The notes beneath the pieces were generated by a model. It did not search any database. It was not told the DNA's origin and worked only from the letters and a program-made list of their open reading frames with translations. DNA of 64,000 nt from Burkholderia puraquae (GTDB taxonomy: Bacteria > Pseudomonadota > Gammaproteobacteria > Burkholderiales > Burkholderiaceae), in NCBI RefSeq assembly GCF_002099195.1, contig NZ_NBYX01000016.1, forward strand, positions 1 through 64,000, in the 5' to 3' direction. A program made the translations under genes and the position numbers. Positions 18,009 to 27,433 of this stretch are shown here, in pieces. Numbering within the stretch: the stretch's first letter is position 1; every line of letters begins with the position of its first letter.

Positions 18009-18962
18009 TCAGGCGGGCGGGGTGCCGTCGGGCGGTTTCGCGGTGGCGCGGCGGCGCGCACGCTTCGACGCGCCGTTCACGAGCGCCCAGCGCAGCACGG
18101 GTGCGACGACCCGTATGCCCGGCCGGACCACCGCGCGCCGCAGCGGCGCGAACGTCGACACGCCGAGCATGCGCTGCGCCCACGGCGGTAGCAGGTCGAT
18201 CCCGGCGTGCATCACGAGCGACGCGGCTGGCCGCAGCGCGGGCTTCGCAACCGGCACGTTCAGCAGGATGGACATCACGTCGAAGGTGCGCGGCCCGGCC
18301 TCGAGCTCGGGCTGCATGCGCGCGAGATACGCGGCCACCTCGGCGCGCGAACGAGGCACCTCGTGTGCGCCGAGCAGTTCGGCGATCAATGCCGTTTCGG
18401 CATAGTAGCGATCCTGCAACTCGCCCGGCAGCGCCGGATTCACGTAGCGCAGATGCGCGGCGAGGAAACTCGACACTTCCGCGACATGCACCCAGGTCAG
18501 CAACGCCGGATCGTCGGCACGGTATGGCCGGCCGTCGGGCGCGGTGCCCGATATGCGCGCGTGGATCGATTTCACGCGCTCGATCAGCGCGAGTGCGTCC
18601 GCGCGACTACCGAACGTCGTACCGGTGATGAACGTGGCGGTGCGCCGCAAGCGGCCCAGGATGTCGGTGCGAAACGACGAGTGATCCCAGACGCCCGCGA
18701 GGGCGAGCGGATGGAGCGCCTGCAGCAGCAGCGCGGCGATGCCGCCCGTCATCATCGACGTGAAGTCGGCATGCACGCGCCAGCAGACGGCGTCGGGGCC
18801 GAACAGCCCCGGGTCTCCCGGCGGCGAAGAGAGGTCGAGCGACGGGCCGCCACCGCCCGCCGTCAGGTGCGTGACGCCGGCCACGAGCCGCTTGCGGATC
18901 GGCTCGGCCCAGCGCGGGCCCGGTGCGGGTGCGGCGGGGTGGCGGCTGGGTGGTGTCGTCAT
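18009..18962 (-). CDS. MpaB-type oxygenase (DUF2236)
   Basis: A 317-residue protein of the oxygenase MpaB/rubber-oxygenase-like family. Seen are the segment LFGPDAVCWRVHADF near residue 53, ALLLQALHPLALAGVWDHS near 77, and TWVHVAEVSSFLAAH near 155, which carries His residues placed as in the family's haem or metal site. Some relatives are b-type haem oxygenases acting on isoprenoid chains; the substrate here is unknown. It starts 24 nt after the ruvB stop on the same strand, so it may be carried on the ruvB transcript. No signal peptide. Confidence 0.75.
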   Translation of the reverse strand: MTTPPSRHPAAPAPGPRWAEPIRKRLVAGVTHLTAGGGGPSLDLSSPPGDPGLFGPDAVCWRVHADFTSMMTGGIAALLLQALHPLALAGVWDHSSFRTDILGRLRRTATFITGTTFGSRADALALIERVKSIHARISGTAPDGRPYRADDPALLTWVHVAEVSSFLAAHLRYVNPALPGELQDRYYAETALIAELLGAHEVPRSRAEVAAYLARMQPELEAGPRTFDVMSILLNVPVAKPALRPAASLVMHAGIDLLPPWAQRMLGVSTFAPLRRAVVRPGIRVVAPVLRWALVNGASKRARRRATAKPPDGTPPA

Positions 18963-18986
18963 GGCGGGTGCGGCTCGGGCGACGGG

Positions 18987-20057
18987 TTACTTCCCGTCGG
19001 GAGCCGCCCATTCGCCGCGTTCGGTGCGGCCGGCGTCGGGTGCGGAAAGCCCGAAGTGGCGATACGTGAGCAGGGTCGCGATGCGCCCGCGCGGCGTGCG
19101 CTGCAGGAAGCCCTGCTGGATCAGGTACGGCTCGAGTACGTCCTCGATCGTGTCGCGCTCTTCGCCGATCGCCGCCGCGAGGTTGTCGATACCGACCGGG
19201 CCGCCGTCGAACTTGTACAGGATCGCCTCGAGCAGCTTGCGGTCCATCAGGTCGAAGCCGACCGGATCGACGTCGAGCATCGCCAGCGCGGCATCGGCAA
19301 CGGCTGCGGTGATCTGGCCGTCGGCCTTTACTTCCGCGAAGTCGCGCACGCGGCGCAGCAGCCGGTTGGCAATCCGCGGCGTGCCGCGCGAGCGCTTCGC
19401 GATTTCCAGCGCGCCGTGCGGATCGATCTGCGCGTTCAGCAGCGACGCCGAGCGCCGCACGATGCGCGACAGTTGCTCGGCGTCGTAGAACTCGAGGCGC
19501 GCGACGATCCCGAAGCGATCGCGCAGCGGGTTGGTCAGCATCCCGGCGCGGGTGGTGGCGCCGACCAGCGTGAACGGCTGCAGGTCGAGCTTCACGCTGC
19601 GCGCGGCCGGGCCTTCGCCGATCATGATGTCGATCTGGTAATCCTCCAGCGCCGGGTACAGGATTTCCTCGACGACCGGCGACAGCCGGTGGATCTCGTC
19701 GATGAACAGCACGTCGTTCGCCTCGAGGTTCGTCAGCAGCGCGGCGAGATCGCCCGCGCGCTCAAGCACGGGGCCCGACGTCTGGCGCAGGTTCACGCCC
19801 ATCTCCCGCGCGATGATGTGCGCGAGCGTCGTCTTGCCGAGGCCCGGCGGCCCGAACAGCAGCACGTGGTCGAGCGGCTCGGAGCGGCGCTTGGCGGCTT
19901 CGATGAAGATCTCGAGCTGGCCGCGCACCTTTTCCTGGCCGACGTAGTCGTCGAGCTGGCGCGGCCGCAGCGCACGTTCGAACACCTCCTCGTGCGACGA
20001 GGCGGGCGTGGCGGCGATGATCCGCTGCTCGGTGGCGAGTTTGTCGGTTTCAATCAT
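18987..20057 (-). CDS. ruvB: Holliday junction helicase motor RuvB
   Basis: RuvB is the AAA+ motor that drives Holliday-junction branch migration with RuvA. The 356-residue protein has Walker A (LLFGPPGLGKTTLAH near residue 66), Walker B (DVLFIDEIHRL near 115), sensor TTRAGML near 167 and the C-terminal winged helix with QGFLQRTPRGR. It lies downstream of ruvA with a 119-nt gap, larger than in tight ruvAB operons. Confidence 0.98.
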   Translation of the reverse strand: MIETDKLATEQRIIAATPASSHEEVFERALRPRQLDDYVGQEKVRGQLEIFIEAAKRRSEPLDHVLLFGPPGLGKTTLAHIIAREMGVNLRQTSGPVLERAGDLAALLTNLEANDVLFIDEIHRLSPVVEEILYPALEDYQIDIMIGEGPAARSVKLDLQPFTLVGATTRAGMLTNPLRDRFGIVARLEFYDAEQLSRIVRRSASLLNAQIDPHGALEIAKRSRGTPRIANRLLRRVRDFAEVKADGQITAAVADAALAMLDVDPVGFDLMDRKLLEAILYKFDGGPVGIDNLAAAIGEERDTIEDVLEPYLIQQGFLQRTPRGRIATLLTYRHFGLSAPDAGRTERGEWAAPDGK

Positions 20058-20176
20058 GCGGCCATTGTACCGCGCGCGGCTGTCCCGCCCACCTGGCCGA
20101 ACGGCCGACTGGCGAGCGCCGCGCGGCCGCGCGACACTGGCTTCAACGCACCGTCTGGCGGCGCGTCATGCGTACG

Positions 20177-20758
20177 TTACGCCTTCGACAGCGCCTTCAG
20201 TGCGAGCTTGATGCCGTCGGATACACCGGTGCCGGCCGGCACGTTCTTGATCGCGGCGAGGCCTTCCTTCTCGGAATAGCCGAGCGCGAGCAGCGCGTTG
20301 AGGATGTCGGTCGCATGGTCGGACGGCGACGCGGCGCCGGCGAGCGCGCCGAGATCGGCGCCGAGCTTGCCCTTCAGTTCGAGCAGCAGGCGCTCGGCTG
20401 TCTTCTTGCCGATGCCGGGCAGGCGCGTAAGGCGCGCGGCGTCCTGCATCGTCACGGCCTGCGCGAGTTCCTGCACGCTCATGCCGGACAGCACGGCGAG
20501 CGCCATGCGCGCGCCGATGCCGGTGATCTTCAGCAGCTCGCGGAAGGTCGTGCGCTCTTGCGGGCTCAGGAAGCCGTACAGCAAGTGCGCGTCCTCGCGG
20601 ACGATCTGCTGCGTGAGCAGCACGATACGCTCGCCCGTTTGCGGCAGGTTGTAGAAGGTGCTCATCGGCACGTCGATTTCGTAGCCGACGCCGTTGCAGT
20701 CGACGAGCAGGTGAGGCGGGTTTTTTTCGAGCAGGATGCCGGCGATGCGACCGATCAT
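20177..20758 (-). CDS. ruvA: Holliday junction DNA-binding protein RuvA
   Basis: RuvA binds the four-way junction and loads RuvB. The 193-residue protein begins MIGRIAGILLEK (OB fold), carries the two helix-hairpin-helix motifs (ITGIGARMALAVL near residue 75, LPGIGKKTAERLL near 110) and a C-terminal RuvB-contact domain (about 150-193). It sits between ruvC and ruvB, with gaps of 153 and 119 nt. Confidence 0.98.
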   Translation of the reverse strand: MIGRIAGILLEKNPPHLLVDCNGVGYEIDVPMSTFYNLPQTGERIVLLTQQIVREDAHLLYGFLSPQERTTFRELLKITGIGARMALAVLSGMSVQELAQAVTMQDAARLTRLPGIGKKTAERLLLELKGKLGADLGALAGAASPSDHATDILNALLALGYSEKEGLAAIKNVPAGTGVSDGIKLALKALSKA

Positions 20759-20911
20759 GGATGGCGTGATGCGAGGGAGAAAGCGCGAGTGTAGCGCACG
20801 TGCGGCGCAATGCCGACGGGATCGGCCGTCAGGCCGGGGCGACGCACGTCGCGGGTGCGTCGCGCACGGGCACGGCGGCCGGTCCGGCGTGCCGTGTAAA
20901 GGCGCGCGGTG

Positions 20912-21454
20912 TCAGCCGACCAGCCGCCCGCGCCGCACGCGCAGCCCTTTCTTCGCGAGCGCCGGCGCGAGGCCGCCGAGCGTGCTGAGTGTGTTGCCGC
21001 CGTGTGCGTGGCAGATCGCCATGCCGAGCGCGTCGGCCGCGTCGGAGCCCGGTTGTCCCGAGAGGTTGAGCAGCCGCGTGACCATTTCCTGCATCTGCGT
21101 CTTGGTCGCGCGGCCGTAGCCGACCACCGCCTGCTTGAGCTGCAGCGCCGTGTATTCGGCGACGGGCAGGCCGCCCGCGACGAGGCCGCAGATCGCGGCG
21201 CCGCGCGCCTGGCCGAGCAGCAGCGTCGACTGCGGGTTCACGTTGACGAACACCTTTTCGATCGCGGCCTGGTCGGGTGCGTGCTCGCGCACGATGGTCG
21301 AGACACCCTGGAAGATCGTGCCGAGCCGGGTGGCCAGGTCGGCGGTCGGCGTGCGGATCACGCCGCTCGCGACATACGCGAGGCGGTGGCCGCTGACGTC
21401 GATGATGCCGAAGCCGGTGACGCGCAGGCCGGGGTCGATGCCGAGAATTCGCAT
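20912..21454 (-). CDS. ruvC: Holliday junction resolvase RuvC
   Basis: RuvC nicks Holliday junctions to resolve them. The 180-residue protein shows the acidic catalytic residues in GIDPGLRVTGFG (Asp7), in AIEKVFVN near residue 65, and in SDAADALGMAICHAH near 140. It is the first of the ruvC-ruvA-ruvB series and is separated from purH by a terminator, so it probably has its own promoter. Confidence 0.97.
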   Translation of the reverse strand: MRILGIDPGLRVTGFGIIDVSGHRLAYVASGVIRTPTADLATRLGTIFQGVSTIVREHAPDQAAIEKVFVNVNPQSTLLLGQARGAAICGLVAGGLPVAEYTALQLKQAVVGYGRATKTQMQEMVTRLLNLSGQPGSDAADALGMAICHAHGGNTLSTLGGLAPALAKKGLRVRRGRLVG

Positions 21455-21541
21455 GAGTAAGGAGAAATGCGTGATGCAGCGATACTACAACGAATGGTGC
21501 GGCGCGCTGGCCGCTCGGTCGTGTACGCAGGCGCCGCGCAA

Positions 21542-21573
21542 TAAAAAACCCGGCGGGTGCGATGCCGCCGGGT
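21542..21573 (-). terminator. Terminator after purH
   Basis: A 9-bp stem (21548-21556 with 21565-21573) is followed, on the minus strand, by six T. Confidence 0.85.
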
Positions 21574-21605
21574 CGTCGTGCAGCGGCCGCGCGTGCCGCA
21601 TGCGA

Positions 21606-23171
21606 TCAGTGACGGAAGTGGCGCACGCCCGTCAGGACCATCGCGATGCCGTGCTCGTCGGCTGCCGCGATCACTTCGTCGTCGCGCATCGAGCCGCCCG
21701 GCTGGATCACGCAGGTCGCGCCGGCCGCCACGACGACGTCGAGGCCGTCGCGGAACGGGAAGAACGCATCCGATGCGACCGCCGAACCGGCCAGCGTGAG
21801 GCCCGCGTTCTGCGCCTTGATGCTCGCGATGCGCGCGGAATCGACGCGGCTCATCTGGCCGGCGCCGACGCCGAGCGTCATGCCGTTGCCGCAGAACACG
21901 ATCGCGTTCGACTTCACGTACTTCGCGACGCGCCACGCGAACAGCAGGTCGTCCATTTCCTTCGCGGTCGGCTGGCGCTTCGTGACGACGCGCAGCTCGC
22001 TCGGCTGCACGTTGCGCGAGTCGAGCGACTGCACGAGCAGGCCGCCGCCCACGCGCTTCAGGTCGAATGCGTTGTGGCCGTCGCCGAGCGCGATTTCCAG
22101 CAGTCGCACGTTCTGCTTCGCGGCGAACACCTGCTTCGCGGCGTCGGAGAACGACGGTGCGATCAGCACTTCGACGAACTGCTTCGCGACGGCCTGGGCA
22201 GCCGCTTCGTCGACTTCGTGGTTGAACGCGATGATGCCGCCGAACGCCGAGGTCGGATCCGTCTGGAACGCCTTCGCGTACGCGTCGGCCGAATCGTTGC
22301 CAACGGCCACGCCGCACGGGTTCGCATGCTTGATGATCACGCAGGCCGGTGCGTCGAACGTCTTCACGCATTCCCACGCTGCGTCCGAATCGGCAATGTT
22401 GTTGTACGACAGTTCCTTGCCCTGCAGCTGGCGGTAGTTCGCCAGTGCGCCGGCCGGCGTCGCGAGGTCGCGGTAGAACGCGGCGCTTTGGTGCGGGTTC
22501 TCGCCGTAGCGCAGGTCCTGCACCTTGTCGAACGCCATGTTCAGCGTTGCCGGGTACGCGCTGCGCGATGCATGCTGCAGCTCGTCGGTCAGGCTCGTCA
22601 GGTAGTTCGTGATCGCGCCGTCGTATTGCGCGGTGTGCGCGAACACTTTCGTCGCGAGACGGAAGTTGGTCGCGTAGCCGATCGCATTGCCGTTCGCCTT
22701 CATTTCGTCGAGCACGACTGCGTAGTCGGCCGGATCGACGACGACCGTCACGTCGCGGTGGTTCTTCGCGGCCGAGCGCAGCATCGTCGGGCCGCCGATG
22801 TCGATGTTCTCGATCGCGTCGGCGAGCGTGCAGTCGTCCTTCGCGATGGTCGCGACGAACGGGTACAGGTTCACGACGAGCAGGTCGATCGTCGGGATGC
22901 CGTGCTGTTCCAGCGCCTGCATGTGCTCGGGCAGGTCGCGGCGGGCGAGGATGCCGCCGTGCACCTTCGGGTGGAGCGTCTTCACGCGCCCATCGAGCAT
23001 TTCCGGGAAGCCCGTGTAATCAGCCACTTCGGTAACGGGCAGGCCCGCGTCGGCGAGGAGTTTCGCAGTGCCGCCCGTCGACAGCAGCTTGACGCCGAGG
23101 TCGGACAGCGACTTCGCGAAGTCGACGATGCCGGTCTTGTCGGAAACGGAAATGAGCGCTTGCTTGATCAT
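21606..23171 (-). CDS. purH: Bifunctional AICAR formyltransferase / IMP cyclohydrolase
   Basis: PurH catalyses the last two steps of IMP synthesis. The 521-residue protein has the N-terminal MGS-like cyclohydrolase domain (ALISVSDKTGIVDFAK, LLSTGGTAKLL) over about residues 1-200 and the AICAR transformylase domain after it, with RYGENPHQ near residue 215 and IIKHANPCGVAV near 270. It lies 44 nt after fis and likely belongs to a dusB-fis-purH transcript. Confidence 0.97.
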   Translation of the reverse strand: MIKQALISVSDKTGIVDFAKSLSDLGVKLLSTGGTAKLLADAGLPVTEVADYTGFPEMLDGRVKTLHPKVHGGILARRDLPEHMQALEQHGIPTIDLLVVNLYPFVATIAKDDCTLADAIENIDIGGPTMLRSAAKNHRDVTVVVDPADYAVVLDEMKANGNAIGYATNFRLATKVFAHTAQYDGAITNYLTSLTDELQHASRSAYPATLNMAFDKVQDLRYGENPHQSAAFYRDLATPAGALANYRQLQGKELSYNNIADSDAAWECVKTFDAPACVIIKHANPCGVAVGNDSADAYAKAFQTDPTSAFGGIIAFNHEVDEAAAQAVAKQFVEVLIAPSFSDAAKQVFAAKQNVRLLEIALGDGHNAFDLKRVGGGLLVQSLDSRNVQPSELRVVTKRQPTAKEMDDLLFAWRVAKYVKSNAIVFCGNGMTLGVGAGQMSRVDSARIASIKAQNAGLTLAGSAVASDAFFPFRDGLDVVVAAGATCVIQPGGSMRDDEVIAAADEHGIAMVLTGVRHFRH

Positions 23172-23215
23172 GATGGAACCACCAATAGCCAGGGAAACGG
23201 GGACGGGACGGCTGC

Positions 23216-23449
23216 CTACAGCAGGCCGTGCTGCTGCAGCTTCTTGCGCAGCGTATTGCGATTGATGCCGAGGTACTCCGCGGCGAGCGACTGGTTGCCG
23301 CCTGCCTGTACGAGCACGACCTCGAGCATCGGCTTTTCGACGCAGGACATCACCATTTCATAGACGTCGTGCGGATTGGAGCCGTCTAGATCCCGGAAAT
23401 ACACGTCCAGGCTCTCGCGGACACATTGTTCGATGTTGTGCTTGCTCAT
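23216..23449 (-). CDS. fis: Fis-family nucleoid/regulatory protein
   Basis: A 77-residue Fis-type DNA-binding protein. The C-terminal helix-turn-helix (GGNQSLAAEYLGINRNTLRKKLQQHGLL) occupies about residues 50-77, and the preceding segment EKPMLEVVLVQA matches the dimerisation helix. It is shorter than enterobacterial Fis at the N-terminus, as is usual in betaproteobacteria. The start overlaps the dusB stop by 4 nt, reproducing the dusB-fis linkage known from enterics. Confidence 0.93.
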   Translation of the reverse strand: MSKHNIEQCVRESLDVYFRDLDGSNPHDVYEMVMSCVEKPMLEVVLVQAGGNQSLAAEYLGINRNTLRKKLQQHGLL

Positions 23450-24513
23450 GCTGCTAACTGGTTATGGTCGTCCGACTCGCCCTGGCCGTTTTCCTCTTCG
23501 TCATCGACGTAGACGAGGTGGTCCGACAGCGCCTTTTGCGCCTCGAAGAATGCATTGACGGCGGCGAGCTGCTCGCGGGTGGAATCGAGCGTGTTCATCC
23601 TGTGCCGGAACCCGTTGGCACCGGAAAGGCCGCGAGTGTACCAGCCGATGTGCTTGCGCGCAGTACGGACTCCCGTGAATTCACCGTAGAACGCGTAGTG
23701 GTCTTCCAGGTGTTCGTTCATCACGTGCTGGATCTCGTCGATCCGCGGCGGGGGCAGCAGCTCGCCGGTTTGCAGGAAATGATCGATTTCGCGGAACAGC
23801 CACGGCCGACCTTGCGCGGCACGACCGATCATCAGGGCATCGGCGCCGGTTGCATCGAGCACGGCCTTCGCCTTCGCGGGCGACGTGATGTCGCCGTTCG
23901 CGACCACCGGAATCCGCACCGCCGCCTTCACGGCCGCGATGGTTTCGTATTCGGCGTCGCCGCGGTACAGGTCGGCGCGCGTGCGGCCATGCACGGTGAG
24001 CATCGAGATGCCGGCGGCTTCGGCCAGGCGCGCGACCGTGATCGCGTTCTTGTGTTCGCGATCCCAGCCCGTGCGGATCTTCAGCGTGACGGGCACCGCA
24101 TCGGGCCCCGTGCCGACCGCCGCGACGACCGCCTCGACGATCCGCTGCACGAGCGGCTCGTTCTGCAGCAGCGCGGAGCCGGCCGCGACGTTGCAGACCT
24201 TCTTCGCCGGGCAGCCCATGTTGATGTCGATGATCTGCGCGCCGTTGTCGACGTTGTAGCGGGCCGCTTCGGCCATCATCGCCGGATCGGCGCCCGCGAT
24301 CTGGACCGCGATCGGTTCGACCTCGCCTTCGTGGTTCGCGCGCCGCATCGTCTTTGCGCTTTTCCACAGCTGCGCGTTGGACGCGACCATCTCGGACACG
24401 GCGTAACCGGCCCCCAGCCGCTTGCAGAGCTGGCGGAACGGACGATCCGTCACCCCGGCCATCGGAGCGACGAACAGGTTGTTACGCAATACGTGAGGGC
24501 CGATAACGGGCAT
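23446..24513 (-). CDS. dusB: tRNA dihydrouridine synthase B
   Basis: DusB is a flavin enzyme that reduces uridine to dihydrouridine in the tRNA D-loop. The 355-residue protein starts MPVIGPHVLRNNLFVAPMAGVTDRPFR-like, with PMAGVTDRPFRQLC near residue 17 and the catalytic Cys in NMGCPAKKVCNVAAGSALL near 105. VHGRTR near 175 and GDITSPAKA near 210 belong to the FMN site. The C-terminal tail is acidic (DDEEENGQGESDD). It overlaps fis by 4 nt. Confidence 0.96.
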   Translation of the reverse strand: MPVIGPHVLRNNLFVAPMAGVTDRPFRQLCKRLGAGYAVSEMVASNAQLWKSAKTMRRANHEGEVEPIAVQIAGADPAMMAEAARYNVDNGAQIIDINMGCPAKKVCNVAAGSALLQNEPLVQRIVEAVVAAVGTGPDAVPVTLKIRTGWDREHKNAITVARLAEAAGISMLTVHGRTRADLYRGDAEYETIAAVKAAVRIPVVANGDITSPAKAKAVLDATGADALMIGRAAQGRPWLFREIDHFLQTGELLPPPRIDEIQHVMNEHLEDHYAFYGEFTGVRTARKHIGWYTRGLSGANGFRHRMNTLDSTREQLAAVNAFFEAQKALSDHLVYVDDEEENGQGESDDHNQLAA

Positions 24514-24637
24514 CGCAATGGCACCGCCCGCGGCGGGCGCGGGCAGGGAAAGGGCAGACGGAAACGCGTATTTTACCGTATTCCCATGCCCCGCCGATTT
24601 GACCCGGTTTGAGTGGCGCGACTGTGCGCGCCGCGCG

Positions 24638-25825
24638 TCAGTTGCGCTGGCCGAACATCATCTGGCGCGCGATCATCTTCTTGAGCGGTGGGACGAACTC
24701 GAGCGCGGTGAGTGCGGCGCCGCGCAACAGCGGGAGCGGGCCCGAGTCGATCGTGAACAGGCGAGCCAGCGTGTCGGTCGCGCCGATCGTGAAGCGCCGG
24801 TCGAGCGCGCGGCGCGCGTTGAAGGTGGCGAGCGCGGTCGCTTCGAAGCCTTGCGTGGACAACGTGTCGACGAGCGTATGCCCATCGCGCAGCCCGAGGT
24901 TGAGCCCCTGGCCCGCAACGGGGTGCAGGGTTTGCGCGGCATTGCCGACGATCGCGACGCGGCCGTTGACGAGCGTCTGGGCGGCGTTCAGGCCGAGCGG
25001 GAACGACGCACGGCCCGCGATCGCGACGAAGTCGCCCATGCGTTCGCCGAACGCGCTGCCGAGTTCGCGCAGGAACGCGTCGTCGGGCAGCGCGGCGCGG
25101 CGCGCCGCTTCGTCGGGCGTGCAGCACCAGACGAGCGCGTACTCGGCCTGGCGCGGCCCGCCGAGCGGCAGCAGCGCGAGCGGGCCCTCGTGCGTGAAGC
25201 GTTCCCACGCGACGTTCGGGCGCGGCGCCGATACCGTGACCGTGCCGACGAGCGCCGTCTGCCCGTAGTCGCGGCGATGCTTGGCCGTATCGGCCTGCTG
25301 TTCGTGGAACAGCCCGCCTTCGGCATTGATGACGATGCGTGCGCGCAGCGTGCGCTCGCCTTGCGGGCCGTCGAGCGTCAGCGTGACGCCGTCGGCATCC
25401 TGCTGCGGCGCGCGTGCGGTGGTGGACGTGAGCCAGTCGACGCGCGTGCCGCGCACGGCGCCCGCGAGCGCCTGCACGAGCGAGCCGTAGCGCACGACAT
25501 AGCCGAGCGCGGCGAGATCGTGCTCGTCGCGGTCGATCAGCGTGCGGCCGAAATGGCCGCGCTGCGATACGTGGATATGTTCGATCGGTGTCGCGTCGGC
25601 AGGCCACGCGAGCGTGTCGAGCAGCACGCGGCTGCCGTGCGACACGGCGATCGCGCGCGGATCGTTCGCGCTCGCGGCCGGTTCGCGTGCATCGATCAGC
25701 GCGATCGATGCATGCTGCGTGGCGCTGCGGCGCGCGAGCCAGCCGGCGAGCGCAAGCCCGACGGGGCCCGCGCCGACGATGGCGAGGTCGTAGTGCGGCG
25801 TGGCCGGGGAGGAAGCGGTCGTCAT
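24638..25825 (-). CDS. UbiH/UbiF/COQ6-family ubiquinone hydroxylase
   Basis: A 395-residue FAD monooxygenase of ubiquinone synthesis. The dinucleotide fold IVGAGPVGLALAGWL is at residues 16-30, and the second FAD motif VAIVGNAAQTLHPVAGQGLNLGLRDG spans about 285-310, including the family signature HPVAGQGLN. The sequence does not by itself tell UbiH from UbiF/UbiI. It lies 40 nt downstream of pepP on the same strand, the same order as the enteric pepP-ubiH pair, which slightly favours UbiH. Confidence 0.88.
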   Translation of the reverse strand: MTTASSPATPHYDLAIVGAGPVGLALAGWLARRSATQHASIALIDAREPAASANDPRAIAVSHGSRVLLDTLAWPADATPIEHIHVSQRGHFGRTLIDRDEHDLAALGYVVRYGSLVQALAGAVRGTRVDWLTSTTARAPQQDADGVTLTLDGPQGERTLRARIVINAEGGLFHEQQADTAKHRRDYGQTALVGTVTVSAPRPNVAWERFTHEGPLALLPLGGPRQAEYALVWCCTPDEAARRAALPDDAFLRELGSAFGERMGDFVAIAGRASFPLGLNAAQTLVNGRVAIVGNAAQTLHPVAGQGLNLGLRDGHTLVDTLSTQGFEATALATFNARRALDRRFTIGATDTLARLFTIDSGPLPLLRGAALTALEFVPPLKKMIARQMMFGQRN

Positions 25826-25865
25826 CTTGATTCGTGGAACGGTGGTAACGGTGGGCGGCAGCCGG

Positions 25866-27251
25866 TCATGCGCCCGCGCGCATCAGCGCTTCGATCTCGT
25901 CCGCCGCGACGGGCACGCCGCGCGTGATCAGCTCGCAGCCGTGCTCGCGCACGATTGCGTCGTCCTCGATGCGGATGCCGATGTTCCAGTACTCGGGCGG
26001 CACGTCGTCGGCGGCGCGCACGTACAGGCCGGGTTCGACCGTCAGCGTCATGCCGGCCTTCAGCGTGCGCCACGGCAGCGCGCCGTTGCCGTCGCGCTCG
26101 GCGAGCCGCTCGCGGTAGTCGCCGCAATCGTGCACGTCCATGCCGATCCAGTGGCCGGTGCGGTGCATGTAGAAGCGCGTGTACGCACGCTCGGCGATCA
26201 CGTCGTCGACGTTCGAGAAGCGTGTTGTCGGGATGATGCCGGTGTCGAGCAGCCCCTGCGCGAGCACGCGTACGGCGGCGTCGTGCGGCGCCTCGAACGG
26301 CACGCCCGCACGCGTCGCGTCGATCGCGGCCTGCTGAGCGGCGAGCACGATGTCGTACAGCGTGCGCTGCGCGGGCGAGAAGCGCCCGTTGGCCGGGAAC
26401 GTGCGCGTGATGTCCGACGCATAGCCGTCGAGTTCGCAGGCGGCGTCGATCAGGATCAGGTCGCCGTCCCGCGCGGCCGCGTTGCCGGCCGGGTAGTGCA
26501 GCACGCATGCATTCGCGCCGGCCGCGACGATCGAACCGTACGCTGGCGACTGCGCGCCGTGCTTGCGGAACAGGTACAGCAGCTCGGCTTCGAGTTCGTA
26601 TTCGCGGATGCCGGGGCGGCACGCCTGCATCGCGCGGCGGTGCGCGAGCGCGGAGATGTGTGCGGCGCGCATCATGATCGCGAGCTCGTGCGCGTCCTTC
26701 ACGAGCCGCATGTCGTCGAGCAGCGGCGTGAGGTCGAGCATCGCGTCCGGTGCGGCGACGCCCGTGCGCGCCAGCGCGCGCACCGCGTCGACCCAGCCCG
26801 CGAGCTGGCGCTCGAAATCGGCCGATGCGCCGAACCGGTAGTGCACGGTGCCCGAGTCGGCGAGCAGGCGCGGCATCTCGGTGTCGATCACGTCGACCGC
26901 GAACGCCGCGTCGAAGCCGAACGCGTCGCGCGCCGCTTCGGGCCCGTAATGGAAGCCTTCCCAGATCTCGCGATCGGCATTCTTGCCGCGGCAGAACAGG
27001 ATCGACTCCGGCGCGCCGTGCGGCGCGGCCGCGTTCAGCACGAGCACGGCATCCGGCTCGCCGAAGCCCGTCAGGTAGTGGAAGTAGCTGTCGAACCGGT
27101 ACGGATAGTCCGTATCGCGGTTGCGCGGCACTTCGGGTGCGGTGGGGACGATAGCGACGCCGCCGCCCGCGGCACGCAGTGCGGCAAGCACGCGTTCACG
27201 GCGCTGGCGGTAGACGTCGACGGCGATGGCGGTATCGAGGGGCGCATTCAT
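25866..27251 (-). CDS. pepP: Xaa-Pro aminopeptidase P
   Basis: A 461-residue M24B metallopeptidase that removes N-terminal residues preceding proline. An AMP_N domain fills about 1-175. The two-metal site is visible in DAACELDGYASDITRTF near residue 265, HRTGHWIGMDVHD near 360, LTVEPGLYV near 405 and GIRIEDD near 430. The start MNAPLDTAIAV at 27251 is chosen because the in-frame extension to 27344 is Arg/Pro-rich and unlike the family. It precedes the ubiquinone hydroxylase gene. Confidence 0.93.
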   Translation of the reverse strand: MNAPLDTAIAVDVYRQRRERVLAALRAAGGGVAIVPTAPEVPRNRDTDYPYRFDSYFHYLTGFGEPDAVLVLNAAAPHGAPESILFCRGKNADREIWEGFHYGPEAARDAFGFDAAFAVDVIDTEMPRLLADSGTVHYRFGASADFERQLAGWVDAVRALARTGVAAPDAMLDLTPLLDDMRLVKDAHELAIMMRAAHISALAHRRAMQACRPGIREYELEAELLYLFRKHGAQSPAYGSIVAAGANACVLHYPAGNAAARDGDLILIDAACELDGYASDITRTFPANGRFSPAQRTLYDIVLAAQQAAIDATRAGVPFEAPHDAAVRVLAQGLLDTGIIPTTRFSNVDDVIAERAYTRFYMHRTGHWIGMDVHDCGDYRERLAERDGNGALPWRTLKAGMTLTVEPGLYVRAADDVPPEYWNIGIRIEDDAIVREHGCELITRGVPVAADEIEALMRAGA

Positions 27252-27433
27252 CGTGCGATTGTAGCGCTGCGGGACGCCGCGCGTGAGAGAGGGGCGGGAA
27301 GCCGTGCCGGAAGGCCCGCGCGGCGGTTGTTGCAAACCATCCACAGGCCGTCCGGGCGATTTTCTGTCGCGCGACGCGGGCCGGTTATGATCGGCGACAA
27401 CGTATACTCTCGGCGGTTCCCTTAAAAAGGCAG

